NCBI RefSeq assembly: GCF_015475875.1
Contig: NZ_JADKYM010000002.1
Coordinates: 62,001 to 126,000, forward strand
Length of the DNA stretch: 64,000 nt
Direction: 5' to 3'
Origin: Sphingopyxis solisilvae
GTDB lineage: Bacteria > Pseudomonadota > Alphaproteobacteria > Sphingomonadales > Sphingomonadaceae
The translations under genes and the position numbers were made by a program. Under the pieces are notes generated by a model. That model was not told the origin of the DNA. It worked only from the letters and a program-made list of their open reading frames with translations, and searched no databases. This document shows, piece by piece, positions 1-9,777 of this stretch; positions within the stretch are counted from its first letter, which is position 1, and each line of letters starts with the position of its first letter.

Positions 1-572
1 GTGCCCATGCACTCGCCGCGGATATAACGCTGTTCGCCCGAACCGAGACGCACGATGACGAGGCCGCGGTCACGACCGACGACCTGGGCATAGGTGCCAG
101 CCGAACGGGCGATCTGGCCGCCCTTGCCCGGCTTCATCTCGATATTGTGGACGATCGTGCCGACCGGCATCTGCGACAATTCCATCGCATTGCCCGGCTT
201 CACGTCGGTCTTTTTGCCCGCGACGATGGTGTCGCCGACCGCCAGACGCTGCGGCGCCAGAATATAGGCCTGCGTACCGTCTTCATATTTCACCAGCGCG
301 ATGAAAGCCGTGCGGTTGGGGTCATATTCCAGCCGCTCGACGGTGGCCGGCATGTCCCACTTGCGACGCTTGAAGTCGATGAAGCGGTACTTCTGCTTGT
401 GGCCGCCGGCGATGCCGCGCGAGGTCACATGACCCTTGTTGTTGCGGCCACCGGTCTTGCGCTTGCCTTCGGTCAGCGCCTTGACGGGCTTGCCCTTCCA
501 CAGCGCCGACTTGTCGACGAGGATCAGGCCGCGCTGTCCGGGGCTGGTCGGATTATAGGATTTAAGTGCCAT
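1..572 (-). CDS. rplB: 50S ribosomal protein L2 (C-terminus cut off by window edge)
   Basis: Large-subunit protein L2, which binds 23S rRNA close to the peptidyl-transferase centre and supports subunit association. The frame opens with [15 protein letters not shown] and continues through the basic [14 protein letters not shown] stretch and [16 protein letters not shown], all characteristic of L2. About 190 codons are present. The remaining C-terminal third, including the conserved histidine region near residue 229 in E. coli, lies outside the window. It is the last gene visible in the S10 block, 21 bases after rplW and in the usual L3-L4-L23-L2 order. Confidence 0.97.
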   Translation of the reverse strand, partial: MALKSYNPTSPGQRGLILVDKSALWKGKPVKALTEGKRKTGGRNNKGHVTSRGIAGGHKQKYRFIDFKRRKWDMPATVERLEYDPNRTAFIALVKYEDGTQAYILAPQRLAVGDTIVAGKKTDVKPGNAMELSQMPVGTIVHNIEMKPGKGGQIARSAGTYAQVVGRDRGLVIVRLGSGEQRYIRGECMG

Positions 573-593
573 TGTTCCTGCCTCTTCCTACAA

Positions 594-902
594 TCAGACG
601 CCGGTGGTGACGTCGATCGACTGGCCTTCGGCCAAGCGAACGATCGCCTTCTTCACGTCGCTGCGGGTGTAGGGCTTGCCCTTCCAGCGCTTGGTCTTGC
701 CCTTGGTGACGAGCGTGTTCACGCCGATTACCTTGACATCGAACAGCGCCTCGACGGCGGCCTTGATGGCGGGCTTGGTCGCATCGTTCGCAACCTTGAA
801 CACCACCGCGTTATTTTCGCTGAGCAGCGTCGACTTTTCGGTGATCACCGGAGCCAGGATCACGTCATAGTGACGCGCATCGACGGTTTTTGCCTTAGCC
901 AT
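594..902 (-). CDS. rplW: 50S ribosomal protein L23
   Basis: L23 sits at the polypeptide exit tunnel and is the docking site for trigger factor and SRP. The 102-residue protein has the family pattern: [15 protein letters not shown] near the N-terminus, the [20 protein letters not shown] helix, and a basic [20 protein letters not shown] loop. A GGAGG sequence lies nine bases before the ATG. The start overlaps the last 8 bases of rplD, which suggests translational coupling within the S10 operon. Length is normal for the family. Confidence 0.98.
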   Translation of the reverse strand: MAKAKTVDARHYDVILAPVITEKSTLLSENNAVVFKVANDATKPAIKAAVEALFDVKVIGVNTLVTKGKTKRWKGKPYTRSDVKKAIVRLAEGQSIDVTTGV

Positions 903-1521
903 TGCAACGTGCCTCCAGCTTTTCGACCGCCGCGCGGGTCAGGACCAGCGTGTCGGCACGGATGATGTCATAGACATTGGCGCCGATCGCCGGCAGCGCA
1001 TCGATGCCGACCAGATTGGCCGACGCCATCGCGAAGCTTTCGTGCACCGCGTCGCCGTCGATGAAGAGGGCGCGGTTGCCGAGGTCCATCTTGCCGAGCT
1101 TGCCGGCGAGCGCCTTGGTCTTCGCGTCCTTGATCTCGAGCGTGTCGAGAACGACGAGCTTGCCGCCCTTCGCCTTGTCGCTGAGCGCCATCTTCAGGCC
1201 GAGGGTGCGGATCTTCTTGTTCAGCGCGTGGCCAAAGGTGCGGGCACGCGGGCCGTGCGCCTTGCCACCGCCGATGAAGATCGGCGCCTTGCGGTCGCCG
1301 TGACGCGCGGTACCGCCGCCCTTCTGGCGACCGAACTTCTTGCCGGTGCGGGCGACGTCGCTGCGCTCGCGCGCGGCACGCGCCGGACCGCGGCGCTTTT
1401 CGAGCTGCCAGGCAACGACGCGGTGCAGGATGTCGGCACGGGCATCGACGCCGAACACATCGTCATTGAGATCGATGTCGGTGCCGGCTTTACCGTCGAG
1501 GGTTTGAACCTTGACCTTCAT
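895..1521 (-). CDS. rplD: 50S ribosomal protein L4
   Basis: L4 is an early-assembly 23S rRNA-binding protein whose extended loop lines the exit tunnel. In enterobacteria it also represses its own S10 operon. The 208-residue sequence carries the loop signature [20 protein letters not shown] (about residues 59-78) and the [20 protein letters not shown] segment, both diagnostic. It starts two bases after the rplC stop and overlaps rplW. Whether L4-mediated autoregulation exists here cannot be read from the gene itself; a structured spacer between rpsJ and rplC is a possible site. Confidence 0.98.
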   Translation of the reverse strand: MKVKVQTLDGKAGTDIDLNDDVFGVDARADILHRVVAWQLEKRRGPARAARERSDVARTGKKFGRQKGGGTARHGDRKAPIFIGGGKAHGPRARTFGHALNKKIRTLGLKMALSDKAKGGKLVVLDTLEIKDAKTKALAGKLGKMDLGNRALFIDGDAVHESFAMASANLVGIDALPAIGANVYDIIRADTLVLTRAAVEKLEARCNG

Positions 1522-1523
1522 GA

Positions 1524-2297
1524 TCAGGACTCCTGTGCGCCGTCGGTGGCCGCGGTGTCGACGACGGTTTCTTCGACCGGCGTTTCGACCGGCGCGTCAG
1601 CCGGGGCTTCGTTGGTGTTGGCCGCGCTCTTGATGCCCGCCGGATAGGGGGCATCGGGGTGACGCGGCAGCTTCACCGCATCGCGGACGAGCAGCCAGCC
1701 GCCCTTCGAGCCAGGGACCGAGCCCTTGACGAAGAGAAGGCCGCGCTCGGCGTCGGTGCGGACGATTTCGAGATTCTGCTGGGTGCGATTGCGCGCGCCC
1801 ATGTGGCCGGCCATCTTCTTGTTCTTGAAGACGCGGCCCGGATCCTGGCGGTTACCGGTCGAACCATGCGCACGGTGGCTGATCGAAACACCGTGGGTCG
1901 CGCGCATACCGCCGAAACCCCAGCGCTTCATCGCACCGGCAAAGCCCTTGCCCTGCGTCACACCCTGGATGTCGACGATCTGGCCGGCGACGAAATGGTC
2001 GGCCGACAGTTCGGCGCCGACGTCGAGCGTCGCGTCGTCAGCGACGCGGAATTCGACGACCTTTGCCTTCGGTTCGACTTCGGCCTTGCCGAAAGCGCCA
2101 CGCTGCGGCTTCGCAACATTCTTCGCCTTCGCCGAGCCGGCACCGAGCTGGACGGCCACATAGCCGTCGCGTTCCTGTTCGCGTACGGAGACGACCTGAC
2201 AGCCTTCGAGGCTCAGGACGGTGACGGGCACGTGGCGGCCGTCGTCCTGAAACAGGCGGGTCATCCCCATTTTCTTCGCGATCACGCCAGTCCGCAT
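1524..2297 (-). CDS. rplC: 50S ribosomal protein L3 with acidic C-terminal extension
   Basis: L3 helps nucleate 50S assembly and reaches into the peptidyl-transferase centre. The start [12 protein letters not shown] is preceded by GAGGAG seven bases upstream. A longer in-frame reading begins about 80 codons earlier but has no L3 similarity, so it was not used. Family motifs include [23 protein letters not shown] text ([15 protein letters not shown]) and [20 protein letters not shown]. At about 257 residues it is longer than the usual ~210. The extra ~40 C-terminal residues are rich in Ala, Glu, Thr and Asp, and acidic, which is odd for a ribosomal protein. Confidence 0.96.
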   Translation of the reverse strand: MRTGVIAKKMGMTRLFQDDGRHVPVTVLSLEGCQVVSVREQERDGYVAVQLGAGSAKAKNVAKPQRGAFGKAEVEPKAKVVEFRVADDATLDVGAELSADHFVAGQIVDIQGVTQGKGFAGAMKRWGFGGMRATHGVSISHRAHGSTGNRQDPGRVFKNKKMAGHMGARNRTQQNLEIVRTDAERGLLFVKGSVPGSKGGWLLVRDAVKLPRHPDAPYPAGIKSAANTNEAPADAPVETPVEETVVDTAATDGAQES

Positions 2298-2592
2298 GAT
2301 CATACTCCTCAACAGAGGCCGGGCGGACCATTCCGCACGGCGTGTGGGACTCCCTCGGGGCAAACCCCGGTGGAAACCCTCCCAGCCCAAAATTTCGATG
2401 GTCGCCCCGTCCGGGCTGAGGTGCCGCCTTCCCGAAGGAGAGCGGCGAGACGGGGGACGCAGCCCGGTCTGTCTGTTTCCGAAGAAACAACCGGCGGTAT
2501 CCACCCTATCGTCGGTCCGGATCGCTCCGGACAATGCAGCCACCGAAATGGCTGCCGATAGAGACCCCGACCTTCGCCGGGGCTGCGCTGGC
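2298..2592 (-). other. Structured non-coding spacer inside the S10 operon (rpsJ-rplC)
   Basis: Genes in this operon are otherwise nearly contiguous, so 295 bases between rpsJ and rplC is long. On the transcribed strand it contains a nested fold: CCGGGCTG pairs with CAGCCCGG (2411-2418 with 2460-2467), enclosing a GCCGC/GCGGC stem and a TTCC/GGAA tip. Closer to rpsJ are smaller hairpins: GGCAGCC with GGCTGC around 2545-2560, and CCCCG with CGGGG around 2566-2582. No convincing coding sequence was seen. An RNA control element is possible but unproven. Confidence 0.45.
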
Positions 2593-2904
2593 TTAAGCCA
2601 GCTTGATTTCGACGTTCACGCCCGCGGCAAGGTCGAGCTTCATCAGCGCATCGACGGTCTGCGGGGTGGGCTGCACGATGTCGAGCAGCCGCTTGTGGGT
2701 ACGCACCTCGAACTGCTCGCGCGACTTTTTGTCGATGTGCGGGCCGCGGTTCACGGTGAATTTTTCAATGCGCGTCGGCAGCGGGATCGGGCCGCGAATA
2801 AGCGCTCCGGTACGACGCGCCGTGTCGGCGATGTCGGTGGTGGCCTGATCGAGCACGCGGTGATCAAAGGCCTTCAGGCGAATGCGAATATTCTGCGTTT
2901 CCAT
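2593..2904 (-). CDS. rpsJ: 30S ribosomal protein S10
   Basis: S10 is a 30S head protein and, as NusE, a partner of NusB and NusG in transcription antitermination. The 103-residue sequence begins [20 protein letters not shown], with the conserved [20 protein letters not shown] stretch in the middle and [20 protein letters not shown] near the end. Length is standard. It opens the S10 cluster (rpsJ-rplC-rplD-rplW-rplB). It lies downstream of tuf, with a 148-base gap holding a terminator-like hairpin, so it may have its own promoter. Confidence 0.98.
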   Translation of the reverse strand: METQNIRIRLKAFDHRVLDQATTDIADTARRTGALIRGPIPLPTRIEKFTVNRGPHIDKKSREQFEVRTHKRLLDIVQPTPQTVDALMKLDLAAGVNVEIKLA

Positions 2905-2989
2905 GACTGTTCCAGTCGAATCCCGTCTGACGATGCGAAAGAGCCGAAATGGCCTGCTCCGACCTCCGCATGGAAGCCGGACCGGCCAT

Positions 2990-3042
2990 TAAAAATCTTT
3001 AAGCTACGAGCCGCCCGAATCGCTTCCGAATCAGGCGGCTCG
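2990..3042 (-). terminator. Possible intrinsic terminator after tuf
   Basis: On the minus strand, just past the tuf stop codon, CGAGCCGCC (3042-3034) pairs exactly with GGCGGCTCG (3015-3007) and encloses an 18-base loop. A T-rich stretch with TTTTT at 2995-2991 follows, about a dozen bases after the stem. The distance to the T-run is longer than ideal, so termination could be partial, with some read-through into rpsJ. Confidence 0.4.
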
Positions 3043-3052
3043 CGGCCCTATA

Positions 3053-4246
3053 TTACTTTGTGATCGTCGCCACAACCCCTGCGCCGACCGTGCGGCCGCC
3101 TTCGCGAATGGCGAAGCGCAGACCCTGGTCCATCGCGATCGGGGCGATCAGCTTGACCGACAGCTGGACGTTGTCGCCCGGCATGACCATCTCGGTGCCC
3201 TCGGGGAGGATAACCTCGCCGGTGACGTCGGTGGTGCGGAAGTAGAACTGCGGACGATAGTTCGCAAAGAACGGCGTGTGACGGCCGCCTTCGTCCTTCG
3301 ACAGGACGTACACTTCCGAAGTGAATTCGGTGTGCGGGGTGATCGAGCCGGGCTTCGCCAGAACCTGGCCACGCTCGACTTCTTCACGACCGACGCCGCG
3401 GATCAACGCACCGATGTTATCGCCGGCCTGGCCCTGGTCGAGCAGCTTGCGGAACATTTCGACGCCGGTGACGACGGTCTTCTTGGTGTCCTTGATGCCG
3501 ACGATTTCGACTTCTTCACCCACCTTGACGATGCCGGTTTCGACGCGGCCGGTGACAACCGTACCACGACCCGAGATCGAGAACACGTCTTCGATCGGCA
3601 TCAGGAAGGGCTTGTCGAGCGGACGTTCCGGCTGCGGGATCCATTCGTCGACGGCGGCCATCAGCTTCAGGATCGCGTCCTTGCCGATGTTGTCGTCGCG
3701 ACCTTCGAGGGCGGCGAGCGCCGAACCCGGGATGATCGGAATATTGTCGCCGTCGAAATCGCGCTTCGACAGTTCTTCGCGGATTTCGAGCTCGACGAGT
3801 TCGAGAAGTTCGGGATCGTCCAGCTGGTCGACCTTGTTCAGGAAGACGACCATGGTCGGCACGCCAACCTGCTTGGCGAGCAGGATGTGCTCCTTGGTCT
3901 GCGGCATCGGGCCGTCAGCGGCCGACACCACCAGGATCGCGCCGTCCATCTGGGCGGCACCGGTGATCATGTTCTTCACATAGTCGGCGTGGCCCGGGCA
4001 GTCGACGTGCGCATAGTGGCGGCCTTCGGTTTCATATTCGACGTGCGCGGTCGAAATGGTGATGCCGCGCTCGCGCTCTTCCGGAGCCTTGTCGATGTTC
4101 GCGAAGTCAACGGCGGCGTTGCCCGCGACGTTTTCGGCGAGCACCTTGGTGATCGCTGCGGTCAGCGAGGTCTTGCCATGGTCGACGTGACCGATGGTGC
4201 CGATGTTGCAGTGCGGCTTGTTCCGCTCGAATTTAGCCTTTGCCAT
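3053..4246 (-). CDS. tuf: Elongation factor Tu
   Basis: GTPase that delivers aminoacyl-tRNA to the ribosomal A site. The 397-residue protein has all G-box motifs: GHVDHGKT (residues 19-26), the switch region [27 protein letters not shown] and the SALAALEG region. Domains 2 and 3 follow ([18 protein letters not shown] and the C-terminal [15 protein letters not shown]). It lies between fusA and rpsJ in the standard str-operon order. Only one tuf copy is inside this window; a second elsewhere is common in proteobacteria. Confidence 0.99.
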   Translation of the reverse strand: MAKAKFERNKPHCNIGTIGHVDHGKTSLTAAITKVLAENVAGNAAVDFANIDKAPEERERGITISTAHVEYETEGRHYAHVDCPGHADYVKNMITGAAQMDGAILVVSAADGPMPQTKEHILLAKQVGVPTMVVFLNKVDQLDDPELLELVELEIREELSKRDFDGDNIPIIPGSALAALEGRDDNIGKDAILKLMAAVDEWIPQPERPLDKPFLMPIEDVFSISGRGTVVTGRVETGIVKVGEEVEIVGIKDTKKTVVTGVEMFRKLLDQGQAGDNIGALIRGVGREEVERGQVLAKPGSITPHTEFTSEVYVLSKDEGGRHTPFFANYRPQFYFRTTDVTGEVILPEGTEMVMPGDNVQLSVKLIAPIAMDQGLRFAIREGGRTVGAGVVATITK

Positions 4247-4365
4247 GTGTTTGAACCTTCTTGTTCGATGTTTGGTTGATCAGTTCCGGGCGGAGCCTAC
4301 CTGAATCAGGCGCCGCCCTTAGAGGGTCTTGCCGCGCGGTGCAAGCCCGCGCGGTTTCAACCCTG

Positions 4366-6459
<2,094 letters not shown>

Positions 6460-6564
6460 GGTCTTTTCCTTGGGCTTTGGGGGAGGCCGTTGCGGCCGCC
6501 CCCGATATAGGAAGTTTTGTTGCGATTGCGAGACGCCCCCGTAACACGGGGAGCGTCGCCGCAA

Positions 6565-7035
6565 TTACCAGCGATAGTGGCTGAAAGCGCGGTTGGCTTC
6601 GGCCATGCGGTGCGTGTCTTCGCGCTTCTTCACCGCGTTGCCGCGGTTGTTCGACGCGTCGAGCAGCTCGCCCGACAGGCGCGCGGCCATCGTCGTTTCG
6701 CTGCGGTTGCGCGCGGCGGTGATGAGCCAGCGGATCGCGAGCGCCTGCGCACGATCGGGGCGGACTTCGACGGGAACCTGATAGGTCGCACCGCCGACGC
6801 GGCGGCTGCGCACTTCGATGTTCGGGCGGATGTTCGCCAGCGCTTCGTGGAACACGCCGAGCGGTTCCTTCTTCGCACGGGCTTCGACCGATTCGAGCGC
6901 ACCGTAAACGATGTTTTCGGCGACCGACTTTTTCCCGTCCAGCATGACGCTGTTCATGAATTTCGACAGCACGACATCTCCGAAACGGGGATCGGGCAGG
7001 ATTTCGCGGCGTTCAGGACGACGACGACGAGCCAT
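6565..7035 (-). CDS. rpsG: 30S ribosomal protein S7
   Basis: S7 nucleates assembly of the 30S head and contacts tRNA at the E site. The 156-residue sequence starts [20 protein letters not shown] and contains [20 protein letters not shown] and a [20 protein letters not shown] helix, typical of the family. It is the second gene of the str operon, 73 bases downstream of rpsL. In E. coli S7 represses this operon through an rpsL-rpsG intercistronic site; no corresponding structure was demonstrated here. Confidence 0.98.
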   Translation of the reverse strand: MARRRRPERREILPDPRFGDVVLSKFMNSVMLDGKKSVAENIVYGALESVEARAKKEPLGVFHEALANIRPNIEVRSRRVGGATYQVPVEVRPDRAQALAIRWLITAARNRSETTMAARLSGELLDASNNRGNAVKKREDTHRMAEANRAFSHYRW

Positions 7036-7108
7036 GGGTAATTCCTTTTACAACAGCATCCCGGCGCATGGGCGGCTCGGGATGATCAAATAGCCGAAAA
7101 AGCGGTCC

Positions 7109-7480
7109 TTACTTCGGACGCTTCGCGCCGTATTTCGAACGGCTCTGCTTGCGGTCCTTCACACCCTGCGTATCGAGCACGCCGCGCAGGACGTGGTAAC
7201 GCACACCGGGAAGGTCGCGGACACGGCCGCCGCGGATCAGCACGACGCTGTGTTCCTGGAGGTTGTGGCCTTCGCCGGGGATATAGGTGATGACTTCGCG
7301 GCTGTTGGTCAGGCGGACCTTGGCAACCTTGCGGAGCGCCGAGTTCGGCTTTTTCGGGGTCGTCGTATAGACACGGGTGCAAACGCCGCGCTTCTGCGGG
7401 TTTGCGTCCATCGCCGGGACCTTGGACTTCACCTTCTGGGGAGTCCGGCCCTTGCGGACCAGCTGGTTGATCGTGGGCAT
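7109..7480 (-). CDS. rpsL: 30S ribosomal protein S12 (Arg at residue 88)
   Basis: Decoding-centre protein and target region for streptomycin resistance mutations. The start [20 protein letters not shown] is the universal S12 N-terminus, with AAGGTG nine bases before the ATG. A longer reading of 57 extra residues has no S12 similarity and was rejected. The protein has 123 residues. The [12 protein letters not shown] loop keeps Lys43, but the second loop reads [10 protein letters not shown], giving Arg at position 88 where E. coli has Lys. It is the first gene of the str block and heads a minus-strand transcript. Confidence 0.98.
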   Translation of the reverse strand: MPTINQLVRKGRTPQKVKSKVPAMDANPQKRGVCTRVYTTTPKKPNSALRKVAKVRLTNSREVITYIPGEGHNLQEHSVVLIRGGRVRDLPGVRYHVLRGVLDTQGVKDRKQSRSKYGAKRPK

Positions 7481-7786
7481 GAATGCTTCACCTTTATGTG
7501 TTCGCCCATCAAAGCGAACGGTTACTGTACCGCGGTGGATGAAGCATCGGTCCGAAATCCACGGAAATCCACGGAAAACGGGCAACCTTGTAACAGCAAA
7601 AGACCCCGGCAGATCAGGGCGATCTTCCGGAGGCTCCATCCGCGCCAGCAATGTTCAAGCGCTGTTGCAACCGGAAGAGGCGGTTAAGCGCCGCTTTCGA
7701 TCGTCGCGGCCCCTAGCGGCGATTCCCCTGACGGTCAAGAGGCGGGCAAGATTGTTGCGCGACCGTCGCCGAGCTATCGGTGACCG
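7481..7786. other. Divergent intergenic region upstream of rpsL
   Basis: This stretch separates the minus-strand str operon from a plus-strand DNA glycosylase gene. It should hold the main str promoter and a long leader. A weak minus-strand candidate is TTGACC (7738-7733), a 17-base spacer and TAGGGG (7715-7710). The -10 match is poor. A tandem 10-bp direct repeat, GAAATCCACG twice, lies at 7554-7573. No credible coding sequence or strong terminator was seen. Confidence 0.4.
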
Positions 7787-8290
7787 ATGGCCACCCTTCG
7801 TCACGCCAGCTTCGCGCCCCATGTCGCGCGCGACACCCGGCTGCTGATCCTCGGCAGCCTGCCCGGCGCGCGGTCGCTCGCCGAGCGCCAATATTATGCG
7901 CATCCGACAAACCAGTTCTGGCGGCTGGTCGGCGACGTGATCGGCCAGCCGCTCGCGGCGCTGTCCTATGACGACCGGCTGGCGGCGCTGCGCGCGGCGC
8001 GCGTCGGCCTGTGGGACGTGATCCGCACCGCCGAGCGGCACACAAGCAGCGACTCGCAGATCCGCGATGCCGAAGCGCACGACCTCGCCGCGCTGGTCGC
8101 CACCCTGCCCGACCTGCGTATGATCGCGTTCAACGGCGGCAAGGCTGCTGCGATCGGGCGGCGGCAATTGCCGATGCTGGATGGCGTCGATGTCATCGAC
8201 CTGCCGTCGAGCAGCGCTGCGAATACGATCGGCTATGCGGGGAAATGGAAACAATGGCAGCGCTTGGCCGCGGCGCTGGACAACAACTGA
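7787..8290 (+). CDS. Hypoxanthine/deoxyinosine DNA glycosylase (UDG superfamily, family 6)
   Basis: Predicted base-excision repair glycosylase removing hypoxanthine formed by adenine deamination. The 167-residue protein has the family pattern: LLILGSLPGARS at residues 19-30, the HPTNQFW motif at 39-45, and a late GVDVIDLPSSSAANT segment that matches the minor-groove loop position of UDG-fold enzymes. It lacks the GEAPG-type first motif of family 4 UDGs and matches the DNA-deoxyinosine glycosylase group instead. It stands alone on the plus strand, with its 3' end running into a repeat element. Confidence 0.8.
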   Translation: MATLRHASFAPHVARDTRLLILGSLPGARSLAERQYYAHPTNQFWRLVGDVIGQPLAALSYDDRLAALRAARVGLWDVIRTAERHTSSDSQIRDAEAHDLAALVATLPDLRMIAFNGGKAAAIGRRQLPMLDGVDVIDLPSSSAANTIGYAGKWKQWQRLAAALDNN

Positions 8291-8424
8291 TCCTCCCTGT
8301 GGCGAAGCCATGGGGAGGTGGCAGCGCGAAGCGCTGACGGAGGGGCGACAACGCCAACGTCGCTGCCCCTCCACCACGCCCTGCGGGCGCGGTCCCCCTC
8401 CCCACGGCTTCGCCGCAGGGAGGA
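8291..8424. repeat. Palindrome-ended repeat element, copy 1 of 3
   Basis: The element begins TCCTCCCTGTGGCGAAGCCA and ends with the inverse form, ...CAGGGAGGA. Inside are GGCAGCGCGAAGCGCTGACG and GAGGGGC/GCCCCTCC blocks. Two more copies of almost the same size lie at 21091-21226 and 55694-55827, the last in reverse orientation. This copy fills the gap between two convergent genes. No open reading frame is carried. It could be a MITE-like or BIME-like sequence. Confidence 0.8.
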
Positions 8425-8433
8425 TAATTTCAG

Positions 8434-9735
8434 TCAATCGACCACTTCCCCCCGCGCCATCACGAAATCGACCTTTTTCAGCACCCGCACATCGGCGAGC
8501 GGGTCGCTGGCGACGGCGATGATGTCGGCGCTCTTGCCCGGCGCGATGCTGCCGATCTGGTCCGACAGGCCGAGCAGGTCGGCGGCGTTCACCGTCGCGG
8601 CTTTCAGCGCCGCGACCGGGGTCATGCCGTGCTGGACCATCAGTTCGAATTCGTCGCCGTTGCGGCCGTGCTTCGATACCCCGGCATCGGTCCCAAACGC
8701 GATCTTCACCCCGCGCGGCACCAGCTGTTCCAGGCTCTTGCCGGTGATTTCGATCCGCCATTTGATCTTGGCCAGCACATCGGGCTCATAGGCGCCCGGG
8801 TTCGCGGCGATGCGTTCCTTGTACCCGTTCACGGTCGAGAGCGTCGGGACATAATAGGTTTTCGATTTCGCCCATTGGCTGATCGTCGCTTCGTCGAGGA
8901 TCGTGCCATGTTCGATTGAATCGGCGCCCGCGGTCAGCGCGAGGCGGATGCCGTCGGCGCCATGCGCGTGAACCGCGACCTTTTTGCCGAACAGCCGCGC
9001 GGTTTCGACGATCGCCTGCGCTTCATCGTCGAACATCTGTTTGCCCAGCCCCGCCCCGATGCGGCTGTTGACCCCGCCGGTTGAGGCGAATTTGATCACG
9101 TCGGCACCGCGCCCGATTTGCAGCCGCACCGCGCGACGACAATCGTCGGCGCCGTTGCACGTATTGCCCGCGCCCGCAAAGAAGGGCCGCAGCTCGTCGC
9201 GATAGCCAAGCGAACCATCCATATGCCCCGCGCTGCCCGAAATGCTCGCGCCCGCATCGACGATGCGCGGCCCCTGTACCTTGCCCGCCAGAATCGCATC
9301 CCTGAGGGCAAGCGTCGCGCCGTCACCATCACCGAGATTCCGAACGGTAGTGAAACCGGCACGCAGCGTTTTCATCCCGTTGACCTCGGCATTGAACGCC
9401 TGCGCCGCGGGGCTGAGCGTCACATCCTCCAGCTGCCCGGCAATTCCGCCCGCGTCGCTGGTCAAATGGACATGGCTGTCGATCAGGCCGGGCAGGACAT
9501 ATTTGTCCCTGAGGTCGATCAGCGTCGCGCCCGCTTCGGCGGGCTGATGGCCGTCGGCGATGCTGACGATCTTGCCGCCCTCGACGACGATCGTCGACGG
9601 CCCGCGCACCGGCTTGCCGGGTTCGGCCAACAATTGCCCGGCGTGGATCACTGTGCGCGCGGGCGCCTGCGCGGCGAGCGGCGCGGCCAGCGCGGCGCCG
9701 AGCAGCGCGAGCGGAAGGCAATGGATCGGTTTCAT
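8434..9735 (-). CDS. Exported amidohydrolase-family metal-dependent hydrolase
   Basis: Predicted periplasmic hydrolase of the amidohydrolase superfamily, related to the imidazolonepropionase-like and Xaa-Pro dipeptidase group that acts on cyclic amides or dipeptides. A Sec signal peptide spans about residues 1-22 (LALLGAALAAPLAAQ). Metal-binding HVH is at residues 88-90 within GLIDSHVHLT. Later come VHAHGADGIR, DSIEHGTILDE and the catalytic-Asp motif FGTDAGVSKHG. The small flanking beta-sandwich domain is formed by the N-terminal HAGQLLAEPG and C-terminal GKSADIIAV segments. At 433 residues the length is normal. Substrate is unknown. Confidence 0.85.
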   Translation of the reverse strand: MKPIHCLPLALLGAALAAPLAAQAPARTVIHAGQLLAEPGKPVRGPSTIVVEGGKIVSIADGHQPAEAGATLIDLRDKYVLPGLIDSHVHLTSDAGGIAGQLEDVTLSPAAQAFNAEVNGMKTLRAGFTTVRNLGDGDGATLALRDAILAGKVQGPRIVDAGASISGSAGHMDGSLGYRDELRPFFAGAGNTCNGADDCRRAVRLQIGRGADVIKFASTGGVNSRIGAGLGKQMFDDEAQAIVETARLFGKKVAVHAHGADGIRLALTAGADSIEHGTILDEATISQWAKSKTYYVPTLSTVNGYKERIAANPGAYEPDVLAKIKWRIEITGKSLEQLVPRGVKIAFGTDAGVSKHGRNGDEFELMVQHGMTPVAALKAATVNAADLLGLSDQIGSIAPGKSADIIAVASDPLADVRVLKKVDFVMARGEVVD

Positions 9736-9777
9736 TCTGGCATCCCCTGATTTGATGTCGGGGGCGGTTAAAGCCGA

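Noticed and set aside
2298..2543. N-terminal extension of L3
   Set aside because: The extra 82 residues have no L3 similarity, and a GAGGAG site precedes the internal ATG.
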